Shown here piece after piece: positions 1 to 5,691 of a stretch of DNA of 14,656 nucleotides. Both the position numbers and the translations under genes were made by a program. The stretch comes from Anaerolineae bacterium (GTDB lineage Bacteria > Chloroflexota > Anaerolineae > Aggregatilineales > Phototrophicaceae). Numbering within the stretch: the stretch's first letter is position 1; each line of letters opens with the position of its first letter. Below the pieces are notes generated by a model. It was not told where the DNA came from. It made no database searches and saw nothing but the letters and a program-made list of their open reading frames with translations. Where the stretch lies: positions 1 through 14,656 of the forward strand of contig JACMMD010000924.1 of NCBI GenBank assembly GCA_014379235.1. The letters are read 5' to 3'.

Positions 1-939
1 AACAATCGCGCTGCCTTATTGGCCGGCGTGATCGTGGCGCTCGACCCGGCCAGCATCGTCTACTCAACGTATATGGGGCCTGAGCCGTTAGCCAATCTCC
101 TGCTGCTGGCGATGGCGATTGGATTACTGGCGCTGCTGCACACGCAGCGAATCGGCCCAACGGCGGCGTGGGCCGCGTTCGCGGGGGCGGCGCTGGCGTT
201 ATCCTCGCTGGCCCGTCCGGCGAGCTATATGTTATGGCCGCTGTTGGCGCTGGTACTGTTGATCGTCCGGCGGAGATTGTGGTTGGCGGCGCTGACTTTC
301 GCGGCGGTGAGCGCGGCGGGCGTGTTCGCGTGGACGGCACACAACGGCGCGGTTTTCGGCAACGCGACTTTCTCAACTGTCGGGGCCTACACACAGCTTT
401 ACTGCCGCGCCGCATCGGTAGAACACTTCGCCACCAACCGCGAGATGCGCCCCATTTACATCGACCTGAACGAGCGCGTGGCCGAGCGTGTCGGTTGGGA
501 AGGCGAAGTCACATCGGGCACACGCTACGAGTTCTACGCGGCCACGCCGGAAATCCAGAGCGCGATGCAGTCCGTCGCCATCGAGATTTTCCTGAAATAT
601 CCGCTGTGGTTCGTGGCGACGCTGCCAATCGGGCTGGCGCGCATGTACGGTTGGACGAACACCCTGCCCAACTGGTTCACGCCCATCGAAATCGTATGGA
701 ATATAGCACTGTATGCAAGCGCGGCGTGGGGCATGTGGGGCGCGTTCCGGCGCAAGCAGTGGACACTGTTCATCGGCATCGGTTTGATGATCGCCTATTA
801 TACGCTGGGCACATTGTGGGTGGCCAACGCCTGCATGGATACGCGAATGCGCTCCATGCTGACACCGTTTTTGGCCGTCGCCGCCGCCTATGCACTGATC
901 GTAATCCGCAAAATTAGAGTACAATATACGCAAAATTAG
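1..939 (+). CDS. GT39/ArnT-like membrane glycosyltransferase, C-terminal part (partial)
   Basis: The reading frame is open from base 1 (it begins Asn-Asn-Arg-Ala-Ala), so the N-terminus lies outside the window; the TTG at 19 is only an internal codon. The visible 312 residues contain several hydrophobic segments and, near the start, the phrase DPASIVYSTYMGPEPLAN, which resembles the helix-turn of polyprenyl-phosphate-sugar-dependent GT-C enzymes of the PMT_2/ArnT type (a 'D-P-x-x-x-Y...E-x-L' pattern). The segment ending in TRMRSMLTPFLAVAAAYAL resembles the 'R-x-x-x-P' final membrane helix of that family. If so, it would transfer a sugar from a lipid carrier on the outer face of the membrane; acceptor unknown. 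The catalytic Asp region expected in the first periplasmic loop is off the window. It ends 45 bp before the SLATT-type gene, close enough for co-transcription. Family assignment is good, exact activity unknown. Confidence 0.7.
   Translation, partial: NNRAALLAGVIVALDPASIVYSTYMGPEPLANLLLLAMAIGLLALLHTQRIGPTAAWAAFAGAALALSSLARPASYMLWPLLALVLLIVRRRLWLAALTFAAVSAAGVFAWTAHNGAVFGNATFSTVGAYTQLYCRAASVEHFATNREMRPIYIDLNERVAERVGWEGEVTSGTRYEFYAATPEIQSAMQSVAIEIFLKYPLWFVATLPIGLARMYGWTNTLPNWFTPIEIVWNIALYASAAWGMWGAFRRKQWTLFIGIGLMIAYYTLGTLWVANACMDTRMRSMLTPFLAVAAAYALIVIRKIRVQYTQN
907..939 (+). repeat. 11-bp direct repeat at the end of the glycosyltransferase gene
   Basis: CGCAAAATTAG occurs at 907-917 and again at 929-939, spaced 22 bp. 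The two copies are read in different frames (Arg-Lys-Ile versus Thr-Gln-Asn-stop), so the second copy supplies the stop codon. It may mark a small duplication that reset the end of the gene; it may also be chance in a short AT-rich stretch. Confidence 0.5.
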
Positions 940-984
940 GTACGTGCGCTGAGAGGCGCGGCCAGAGAAGGGGGACTAGTCACT

Positions 985-1851
985 ATGCCAGAAAAACGAG
1001 CCACCGAAACTGTATCGGTCACGCCAGCAGCCAACGGCAGCGCACCCGCAAATGGAGCACCCGCGTCAAACGGAGCGCCTGCCAGCACCGAAATGAACGG
1101 CACGAACGGTCACGCCGTACCTGTGCCAGAGGTGATCGCCATACCTGTGGCGGAAGTCCTCGCCGTACCTGTCGTGCCCGTTGTGCAAGTCGTCCCTGTA
1201 CAACAGACCGTGCCTGTACCTACGCCAACACCTGCGAAGCGTACCCGTGTCCAAACACCTGAAGACCTCTACGAGGCCGAAGTTAAACGCGCCAAGCGCT
1301 ACATCGAAGATCGCTGGGACACGCAAAAGAAATATTATTCCAAGAAAGCCGGCCAGAATAAGAAGCGTTACCAACTGCTGCAACTGAGCATCGCGCTCGG
1401 CGGCGCAAGCGTACCCGTTCTGATTAGTCTGCCGAACGTGCCCAATGTCGTACCGATTTTCATCAGCCTTATCGTTGCACTGGCCGCCGCCACCGAGAAC
1501 GTGTTCGGTTATGGCGACGACTGGAAATCCTTCCGGCAGGTGGTCGAAGGCTTGAAGCGTGAGCGCGCCCTATTCGAAGCGGCTGCGGGCCCCTATCGCA
1601 AAGCGCGTGAGCCGTTCGTTCGCTTCGTCGAGCGCTGTGAGGACATCATTGCGGAAGAAACCGGACGCTACTTCGAGCGCGAAGACCGCAGCACCGAAGA
1701 GGCCGCAGCAGCGGCAGCCGTTCCGGTGGCCGCTGTGCCCTTTCGCGTGACGGGGCAAAGCGTGGTTCAGTATGATGCCGATCACGCCGACGACCCTGTT
1801 GAAGAACCCACGCCCAACCCTTACGCTGATACATCGGGCGGCGCTGGCTGA
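985..1851 (+). CDS. DUF4231/SLATT-type two-helix membrane protein
   Basis: 288 residues. Residues 1-90 look disordered: an Ala/Asn/Gly/Pro-rich part, then a run of short Val-Pro units (about 45-82). From about residue 95 the protein has a charged helix with many Lys/Arg/Tyr, a first hydrophobic segment (131-149), a tight PN-containing turn, a second hydrophobic segment (155-174) and a long charged helix (180-230) containing a GDDWKSFRQVVEGLKRE-like stretch. This helix, hairpin, helix plan matches DUF4231, one of the SLATT families. SLATT proteins are predicted pore-forming or membrane effectors linked to nucleotide-second-messenger and TIR-type conflict systems (established literature, family level). 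Start: ATG with a purine-rich GAAGGGGG site about 10 nt upstream. The genes after it encode receivers and TIR domains, which supports a role in the same module (inference). The C-terminal 60 residues (Ala/Pro/acidic) have no recognised fold. Confidence 0.75.
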   Translation: MPEKRATETVSVTPAANGSAPANGAPASNGAPASTEMNGTNGHAVPVPEVIAIPVAEVLAVPVVPVVQVVPVQQTVPVPTPTPAKRTRVQTPEDLYEAEVKRAKRYIEDRWDTQKKYYSKKAGQNKKRYQLLQLSIALGGASVPVLISLPNVPNVVPIFISLIVALAAATENVFGYGDDWKSFRQVVEGLKRERALFEAAAGPYRKAREPFVRFVERCEDIIAEETGRYFEREDRSTEEAAAAAAVPVAAVPFRVTGQSVVQYDADHADDPVEEPTPNPYADTSGGAG

Positions 1852-1868
1852 TTGACTGAACATATCTC

Positions 1869-1942
1869 GTAGGGGCGAACCTACGTGTTCGCCCTGTTTT
1901 CGGGCAGACAAGCAAACGAAGTTTGCCTAGGCCTGCCCCTAC
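1869..1942. repeat. Palindromic repeat bounded by GTAGGGGC / GCCCCTAC
   Basis: The 74-bp element begins GTAGGGGC (1869-1876) and ends with the reverse complement (1935-1942). Inside are a hairpin with GGGCGAAC/GTTCGCCC arms and a 6-nt loop (about 1874-1895), and a second with GCAAAC/GTTTGC arms around GAA (1911-1925). It fills most of the gap between the SLATT gene and the first receiver gene. Related copies lie at 6611-6642 and 10495-10551. It could act as an mRNA-stabilising or terminating structure; there is no clear T-tract for an intrinsic terminator. Confidence 0.75.
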
Positions 1943-1956
1943 CAATACATTTGTGA

Positions 1957-1970
1957 GCAGACGCTAACCT
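1957..1970 (+). repeat. 14-nt leader repeat, copy 1
   Basis: GCAGACGCTAACCT lies directly against the ATG of the first receiver gene. The same 14 nt precede the gene at 3025, and 13 of them precede the gene at 3391. It contains no Shine-Dalgarno motif, so it is either a translation signal of another sort or simply the boundary of a duplicated unit. Confidence 0.8.
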
Positions 1971-2384
1971 ATGGAAAAAACCCGCGTTTTTCTGGTTGAA
2001 GACGACGAAAGTCTACACAAGGTTTTCAAGCAATTTCTCAAACGGGAAGGCTTTGACCTGATCGGGACATCGGCAGAGGCGGATGAAAGCCTGCGCGTGA
2101 TGCAGCGTATTCTCGATAATATTGATGTCGTGATCGTTGACTCGCAGATGCCCAACAGCCGCAAGGTTATTACGACCATTGTTGACAACGTGCCCAGAAT
2201 CGCCGTTGTGGTCTTAACAAGCAGCATCCCAAAACCTGCAAACCAGATTCCGAACGTCACCTATTTTGAACAACCCATTACCCCTGAACGGCTGACTGAA
2301 GTGATTCAGGAAAGTATCGCGCAGCGCCTCGCTGTCAATGCGGGACGAAAGTTCAAACCGCTGCAAGCGTCAAACGAAAATTAG
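1971..2384 (+). CDS. Single-domain receiver protein, lacking the conserved Lys
   Basis: 137 residues, one CheY-like receiver with no output domain. Seen directly: acidic pocket E10-D11-D12, phospho-acceptor candidate D57 in the strand DVVIVD, and T83 after the fourth strand. The position where receivers keep an invariant Lys before Pro reads Gln (Q101 in YFEQPI). In typical receivers that Lys contacts the phosphoryl group, so signalling on phosphorylation may be weakened or altered. The C-terminal 20 residues are a short basic tail. The closest relative in the window is the N-terminus of the protein at 3391: both contain VITTIVDN followed by PRIAVVVL, and their DNA is also alike there, implying local duplication. 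The start codon follows the shared 14-nt leader and lacks a Shine-Dalgarno site. The TIR gene begins 85 bp downstream. No histidine kinase is present in the window. Confidence 0.85.
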   Translation: MEKTRVFLVEDDESLHKVFKQFLKREGFDLIGTSAEADESLRVMQRILDNIDVVIVDSQMPNSRKVITTIVDNVPRIAVVVLTSSIPKPANQIPNVTYFEQPITPERLTEVIQESIAQRLAVNAGRKFKPLQASNEN

Positions 2385-2400
2385 GACCAACGCTATCCTA
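2377..2400 (+). repeat. Degenerate copy of the gene-junction leader
   Basis: The end of the first receiver gene and the bases after it (AAAATTAGGACCAACGCTA, then TCCTA) match, with a few changes, the junction at 3002-3025 (AAAATTAGGGCAGACGCTA, then ACCTA). Here no ATG follows; the bases 2390-2404 form ACGCT/AGCGT arms instead. It looks like a decayed fourth copy and suggests that a duplicated gene boundary was lost or rearranged before the TIR gene. Confidence 0.5.
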
Positions 2401-2455
2401 GCGTAAGGGAGCATTGCGAACGAGTTTAGCTGTGTCCCGTGAGCATATTTCGATT

Positions 2456-2460
2456 GAGGT
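2456..2460 (+). promoter_or_regulatory. Ribosome binding site of the TIR gene
   Basis: GAGGT lies 9 nt before the ATG at 2470. It contrasts with the three receiver genes of the cluster, which have no such motif, and it supports this start. Confidence 0.6.
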
Positions 2461-2469
2461 AAAGGGTTT

Positions 2470-3009
2470 ATGGCGCATATTTTTCTGAGCTACAGCCGCA
2501 AGGATGGCACGAAACTCGCTCAAACGCTGGCGGAGAATCTCCGCAAAGCGGGCTTCAGTGTATACGACAACACGCAAACGTTTCATGGCGACGTTGATTG
2601 GCGCGAAGAAATCTTCTTCCAGATCAAAAGTTCCGATCTGATCGTGCTGCTGATAACGTCCGAGTACAGCCGCTCGGACAGCCAATACGAAATCCTGCGT
2701 GAAGCACAAAGACTCCTCAAAGTGATCTTGCCCTTTCGCATCAACGACGCGCCGCTTCCCCCCGCACTGGGAAATATGCGCGCCATCCGCATTCAGGATG
2801 TCGAGCGCGAACTCGACTATCTCCAAACCGAAATTTCGCGCACCGTCCAGCAGATTGCCAACCGCGAACCGGGGCTGCTCAATCAGATTAGCGGGTCGTT
2901 GCAGCAGATCAAAGACGATGTCAAGAAGCGTTTGAGCGGCGAAACCCGCATCATCAGCGAAGGGGACGAACCCCGTCCGCAGCCACCACAAACGCCGGGC
3001 AAAAATTAG
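2470..3009 (+). CDS. TIR-domain protein (TIR_2 type)
   Basis: 179 residues. The TIR domain spans about 1-135: box 1 is IFLSYSRKD (4-12), a W-R-E-E-I segment follows at 44-48, then SSDLIVLLIT (54-63), and the helix SRSDSQYEILREA carries E74 at the position of the catalytic Glu of NAD+-cleaving TIR domains (family knowledge). It is therefore a candidate NADase or cyclic-ADPR-producing enzyme; activity is not proven. No signal peptide or membrane segment is seen. The tail (136-179) holds a predicted amphipathic helix with IKDDVKK (147-153), a motif repeated at DNA level in the linker of the 571-residue protein downstream (19 of 21 bases identical), then a Pro-rich end. The next gene starts 15 bp after the stop, so they very likely share a transcript. 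The TIR could instead be a scaffold without catalysis. Confidence 0.88.
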   Translation: MAHIFLSYSRKDGTKLAQTLAENLRKAGFSVYDNTQTFHGDVDWREEIFFQIKSSDLIVLLITSEYSRSDSQYEILREAQRLLKVILPFRINDAPLPPALGNMRAIRIQDVERELDYLQTEISRTVQQIANREPGLLNQISGSLQQIKDDVKKRLSGETRIISEGDEPRPQPPQTPGKN

Positions 3010-3010
3010 G

Positions 3011-3024
3011 GCAGACGCTAACCT
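3011..3024 (+). repeat. 14-nt leader repeat, copy 2
   Basis: GCAGACGCTAACCT, identical to 1957-1970, placed directly before the ATG at 3025 and beginning 1 nt after the TIR stop codon. Confidence 0.8.
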
Positions 3025-3387
3025 ATGGAAAAGAATATTTTAGTCATCGAGACCGATGCGTTGATACGCGCTGAAATACAGCAAACAGCGCATGAGTATT
3101 CTCTGGATGTTGTGGAGGCACAGTCCTTAGCAGACGGCATCAGCCGAGCCGCTAACCAGAAGATTAAGATGGTCATCATCGGTGAATACCTGCTCGATGG
3201 GCCGTTGAGAGCCGTTATCTCGCGTATTCGTGCTGTGCTGCCACAATCTGCAATCATCATCTTGGAACATTCGGACGAGGGAATACAAGCGGCAGAAGGT
3301 ATGGGCGTACCCTATATCACACCGCCCTTCGCTGGATCGGTTTTCCAGTCACGTTTGAGCAGCCAGTTTATGCTAGTCAGACGCTAA
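3025..3387 (+). CDS. Degenerate (pseudo-) receiver protein
   Basis: 120 residues with the alternating strand/helix pattern of a CheY-like receiver (NILVIETDALIRAEI at the start, KMVIIGEYLLDG in the middle, YITPPF near the end). The phosphorylation machinery is mostly gone: the acidic pair reads E9-T10-D11, the acceptor Asp is replaced by Gly (G53, with E54 beside it), the Thr/Ser position reads Glu (E81), and the conserved Lys reads Pro (P100). It cannot be phosphorylated in the usual way, so if functional it should work as a protein-interaction or ligand-binding module. It lies between two TIR genes; its stop codon TAA is contained in the 14-nt leader of the next gene, leaving 3 bp between the genes. 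No Shine-Dalgarno site. The receiver call rests on pattern, since overall similarity to the neighbouring receivers is low. Confidence 0.7.
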   Translation: MEKNILVIETDALIRAEIQQTAHEYSLDVVEAQSLADGISRAANQKIKMVIIGEYLLDGPLRAVISRIRAVLPQSAIIILEHSDEGIQAAEGMGVPYITPPFAGSVFQSRLSSQFMLVRR

Positions 3388-3390
3388 CCT
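3377..3390 (+). repeat. 14-nt leader repeat, copy 3
   Basis: TCAGACGCTAACCT differs from the other copies only in its first base. It overlaps the last codons and the stop of the pseudo-receiver gene at 3025-3387 and abuts the ATG at 3391. Confidence 0.8.
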
Positions 3391-5106
3391 ATGGAAAATA
3401 TTCGCATTTTTCTGATTGTAGACGATGAGCAGGTACGGCATCTGCTTACTTTGCTACTTCCGCAATTAGGTTTCACCTTAGTCGGCACAGCGGTATCGGC
3501 TGATGAGGCTTTGAGTCAGGTTCAGCAGCTTCAAAACGAGATCGATGTCGTGATCGTGGAATCGTTCGTACCCGACAGCGGCCCCGTTATCACAACGATT
3601 GTTGATAACGCACCTCGTATCGCTGTTGTGGTGTTATATGCACCAGCTTCTGATCGAGTGCGGAACGTCGCGTACCTTGATACACCTCTCACACCAGAGC
3701 GGTTAACAGCCGCTATTCGATATGGCATCCGTCAGCGACAGGAGCGGCAACAACAACAGCAGCCGTGGGACGTTTTGTGGGGTCTGCCGCCCATCCCGCC
3801 AGCACCGCCAACGCAGGCCGCGCCGCCACCCCCACAAAGCGAACCTGTATCGAGGCCAGCACCGAGTCTGTGGGACAGATTTGGCGAGTCGCTGAATAAC
3901 ATCAAAGAGGATGTCAAGAAAGCACTCGGCGGCGATTCAGGCGAAACAGCAGGCAGAGGCGGGCAGGAGTACAGCCGCCCTACCGATGACCAGCGCGAGG
4001 GGCAAAAAGGGGCCGAAGCGCCGCGACAGCCACATCACCAGCAGTCCGAGCCGCCACCACCGCCCGCGCCATCAGACATGGACGACCAAGAACCGATCTA
4101 TCGCGGCATTCCCAAAGAGGCATTCGAGGAAGCCGAACAGGCAGCGCCACCGCCGTTTAGCCGCCCCCCGTCGAGCGTTCCGCCGCCAGCGCCATCACCA
4201 GCGCCGATCACGCCGCCGACATCCAGTGTAGAACCACCTGAACCCGCGCCTGAAATCGTCGCTCCCGGCGCTGCTCCATCGCCGAGCCACGATATTCAGT
4301 TTTCGGCGTACTATCCGCGTGAGATCAAGCCGATGGACTGGCAGCCGCTCATCGCTTATCTGTTCAAGCAGTCCGCCGGGCCGGAAGTGTCTACCGATGC
4401 CAAGAAACTGCTTGGAGATCGCACCGATATTCGCACCACGCAGCGCCCGGCTACACAGGCCATCGCAGAGGGCGCGACAATCATGGCCACGCCTAACTTA
4501 GATGGCTTTCAGTTCAACCCGCCGAGCATCAGCGTCGGCTTTTTCGAGGACTGGCATCGCTTCGATTTCAAGCTGCGCGCCAAAGATGCGCCGCTCGATC
4601 AAGCGGCCAACGGCTTCGTGACCTTCACCGTCGAAGGCATCATCGTGGCTGATGTGCCGCTGTCGATCTTCGTCACCGAGAGCGTTTCCGCCGCCACGCA
4701 GCAGGCCGAATCGCTGCAAAAACCCTATCAAGCGATCTTTTGCAGCTACAGTCACAAAGATACCAACATTATCGAGCGCGTGGAACGGGCCTACAAAGCG
4801 CTCGGCATGGATTACCTGCGCGATGTGACCACGCTCAAGAGCGGGCAAGAATGGAACGCCGAACTGCTCAAGATGATCGAGCGCGCCGACATCTTCCAGT
4901 TGTTCTGGTCGAGCAATTCGTCCATGTCGAAATACGTCGCGCAGGAATATGAACACGCGCTCAACCTGAAACGTCCGGGGCCGTTCGTGCGTCCGGTCTA
5001 TTGGGAACAGCCGATGCCCAAAGTGCCCGATCCGCTGCGCCCGTTTCACTTTGCTTTTGAGCCGACGCTAGATGATGATCTGCCGCCACCCGCCACAATA
5101 ACCTAG
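3391..5106 (+). CDS. Pseudo-receiver / Pro-rich linker / TIR fusion protein
   Basis: 571 residues, four parts. (1) 1-118: receiver close to the protein at 1971, with D11-D12 kept, but the acceptor is Glu (E57, a phosphomimetic-like change), the Thr/Ser position is Tyr (Y83) and the Lys position is Thr (T98). (2) About 120-298: low-complexity Pro/Gln/Ala linker including an IKEDVKK helix (171-177) shared with the TIR protein at 2470. (3) About 300-440: a folded region beginning FSAYYPREIKPMDW, with many short strands; I do not recognise a named family. (4) 446-559: TIR domain with box 1 IFCSYSHKD (449-457), an RADIFQLFW strand, and helix KYVAQEYEHAL where E519 is the best candidate for the catalytic Glu (E521 second). 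No membrane segment. A permanently 'on' or phosphorylation-blind receiver controlling a TIR effector is a reasonable inference, not shown. The gene starts 3 bp after the previous stop. Confidence 0.85.
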   Translation: MENIRIFLIVDDEQVRHLLTLLLPQLGFTLVGTAVSADEALSQVQQLQNEIDVVIVESFVPDSGPVITTIVDNAPRIAVVVLYAPASDRVRNVAYLDTPLTPERLTAAIRYGIRQRQERQQQQQPWDVLWGLPPIPPAPPTQAAPPPPQSEPVSRPAPSLWDRFGESLNNIKEDVKKALGGDSGETAGRGGQEYSRPTDDQREGQKGAEAPRQPHHQQSEPPPPPAPSDMDDQEPIYRGIPKEAFEEAEQAAPPPFSRPPSSVPPPAPSPAPITPPTSSVEPPEPAPEIVAPGAAPSPSHDIQFSAYYPREIKPMDWQPLIAYLFKQSAGPEVSTDAKKLLGDRTDIRTTQRPATQAIAEGATIMATPNLDGFQFNPPSISVGFFEDWHRFDFKLRAKDAPLDQAANGFVTFTVEGIIVADVPLSIFVTESVSAATQQAESLQKPYQAIFCSYSHKDTNIIERVERAYKALGMDYLRDVTTLKSGQEWNAELLKMIERADIFQLFWSSNSSMSKYVAQEYEHALNLKRPGPFVRPVYWEQPMPKVPDPLRPFHFAFEPTLDDDLPPPATIT

Positions 5107-5143
5107 CAGCGCCGCGCAAGACGTGGTATGTTTTCAGGTACAA

Positions 5144-5288
5144 AGTAATGAGTATCGAGTAATGAGTGATGAGCAAAAAACAGTGAAAAAGTTTAAAGGT
5201 TAAAGTAAAGAGCTACAGCACCTAACGGCTCACTTTACACCGGTCACTTTGAACTTTTAACTCATGCCTCATTACTCATCACTTTTGT
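5144..5288. repeat. Degenerate 7-bp tandem array in two inverted halves
   Basis: The 194-bp gap 5107-5300 is AT-rich and made of heptads. Left half (5144-5178): units of type AGTNNNG, e.g. AGTAATG at 5144 and 5158. Right half (5226-5288): nine units of type CTNNTNA or similar, e.g. CTTTACA at 5233, CTTTGAA at 5247, CTCATTA at 5268 and CTCATCA at 5275. The halves are inverted relative to each other: GAGTAATGAG (5157-5166) pairs exactly with CTCATTACTC (5268-5277). A similar array lies at about 12272-12390. It resembles in principle the short tandemly repeated heptads known from cyanobacteria. A long hairpin in RNA is possible. Confidence 0.75.
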
Positions 5289-5289
5289 G

Positions 5290-5295
5290 AAGGAG
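5290..5295 (+). promoter_or_regulatory. Ribosome binding site of the small membrane protein gene
   Basis: AAGGAG, 5 nt before the ATG at 5301. It directly follows the last unit of the heptad array and fixes the start of the short gene. Confidence 0.75.
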
Positions 5296-5300
5296 CTACT

Positions 5301-5627
5301 ATGCCTATCCTAATTCTGTTGATTATTCTCGACTTGGCCATTGTTGGCTGGGTGCTGTATGTGGGTGTCCGCGACAGTCAAGTCATCGCGCAAGGCGCAC
5401 ACACGATCCCCGACGTGAAATCGCCGGAAGTGCAGGCCAAGATCGAGCCGACGACGACTAATGCCAGCGCCACTGCTGCACCGTCCGCTCCGGTTGATAC
5501 GCGCTTCATTCGCGCCGAACGTGGCACAGATGAAGTCGTTCAGGTTCGCCCGTCCAAGCCCGAAGAAAGCAAGTCCGTTGTCCAGATTCGTCCGCCCAAG
5601 CCCGAAGAAGGCAGCGAGAACGCTTAA
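5301..5627 (+). CDS. Small single-pass membrane protein with duplicated tail motif
   Basis: 108 residues, no family recognised. Residues 2-22 (PILILLIILDLAIVGWVLYV) form one N-terminal membrane segment with little positive charge before it; the rest is soluble and probably disordered. The tail carries two 14-residue units beginning VVQVRPSKPEE (residue 79) and VVQIRPPKPEE (residue 93), which are 42-bp direct repeats at DNA level (5535-5576 and 5577-5618). A good Shine-Dalgarno site and codon use like its neighbours support a real gene. It lies between the TIR fusion gene and yfhO on the same strand, separated from the former by the heptad array, so membership in either unit is uncertain. The tail motif might be a docking site for a partner, but nothing in the sequence shows which. 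Confidence 0.65.
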   Translation: MPILILLIILDLAIVGWVLYVGVRDSQVIAQGAHTIPDVKSPEVQAKIEPTTTNASATAAPSAPVDTRFIRAERGTDEVVQVRPSKPEESKSVVQIRPPKPEEGSENA

Positions 5628-5691
5628 CATCACGCCGCAAACCACCAGCATCGTACATTCCACTTCACGCGATTTCGCCGGTTAAGCCACG

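Noticed and set aside
168..917. Long open frame overlapping the glycosyltransferase gene in another frame
   Set aside because: Arg/Gly/Val-rich translation without any fold signal; it is a shadow of the GC-rich gene, whose own frame has clear membrane helices.
1869..1942. Intrinsic terminator after the SLATT gene
   Set aside because: Strong hairpins but no T-run following a stem at the right distance on the plus strand; recorded as a repeat instead.
5144..5288. CRISPR array
   Set aside because: Units are 7 bp, degenerate and without spacers; no cas gene is present.
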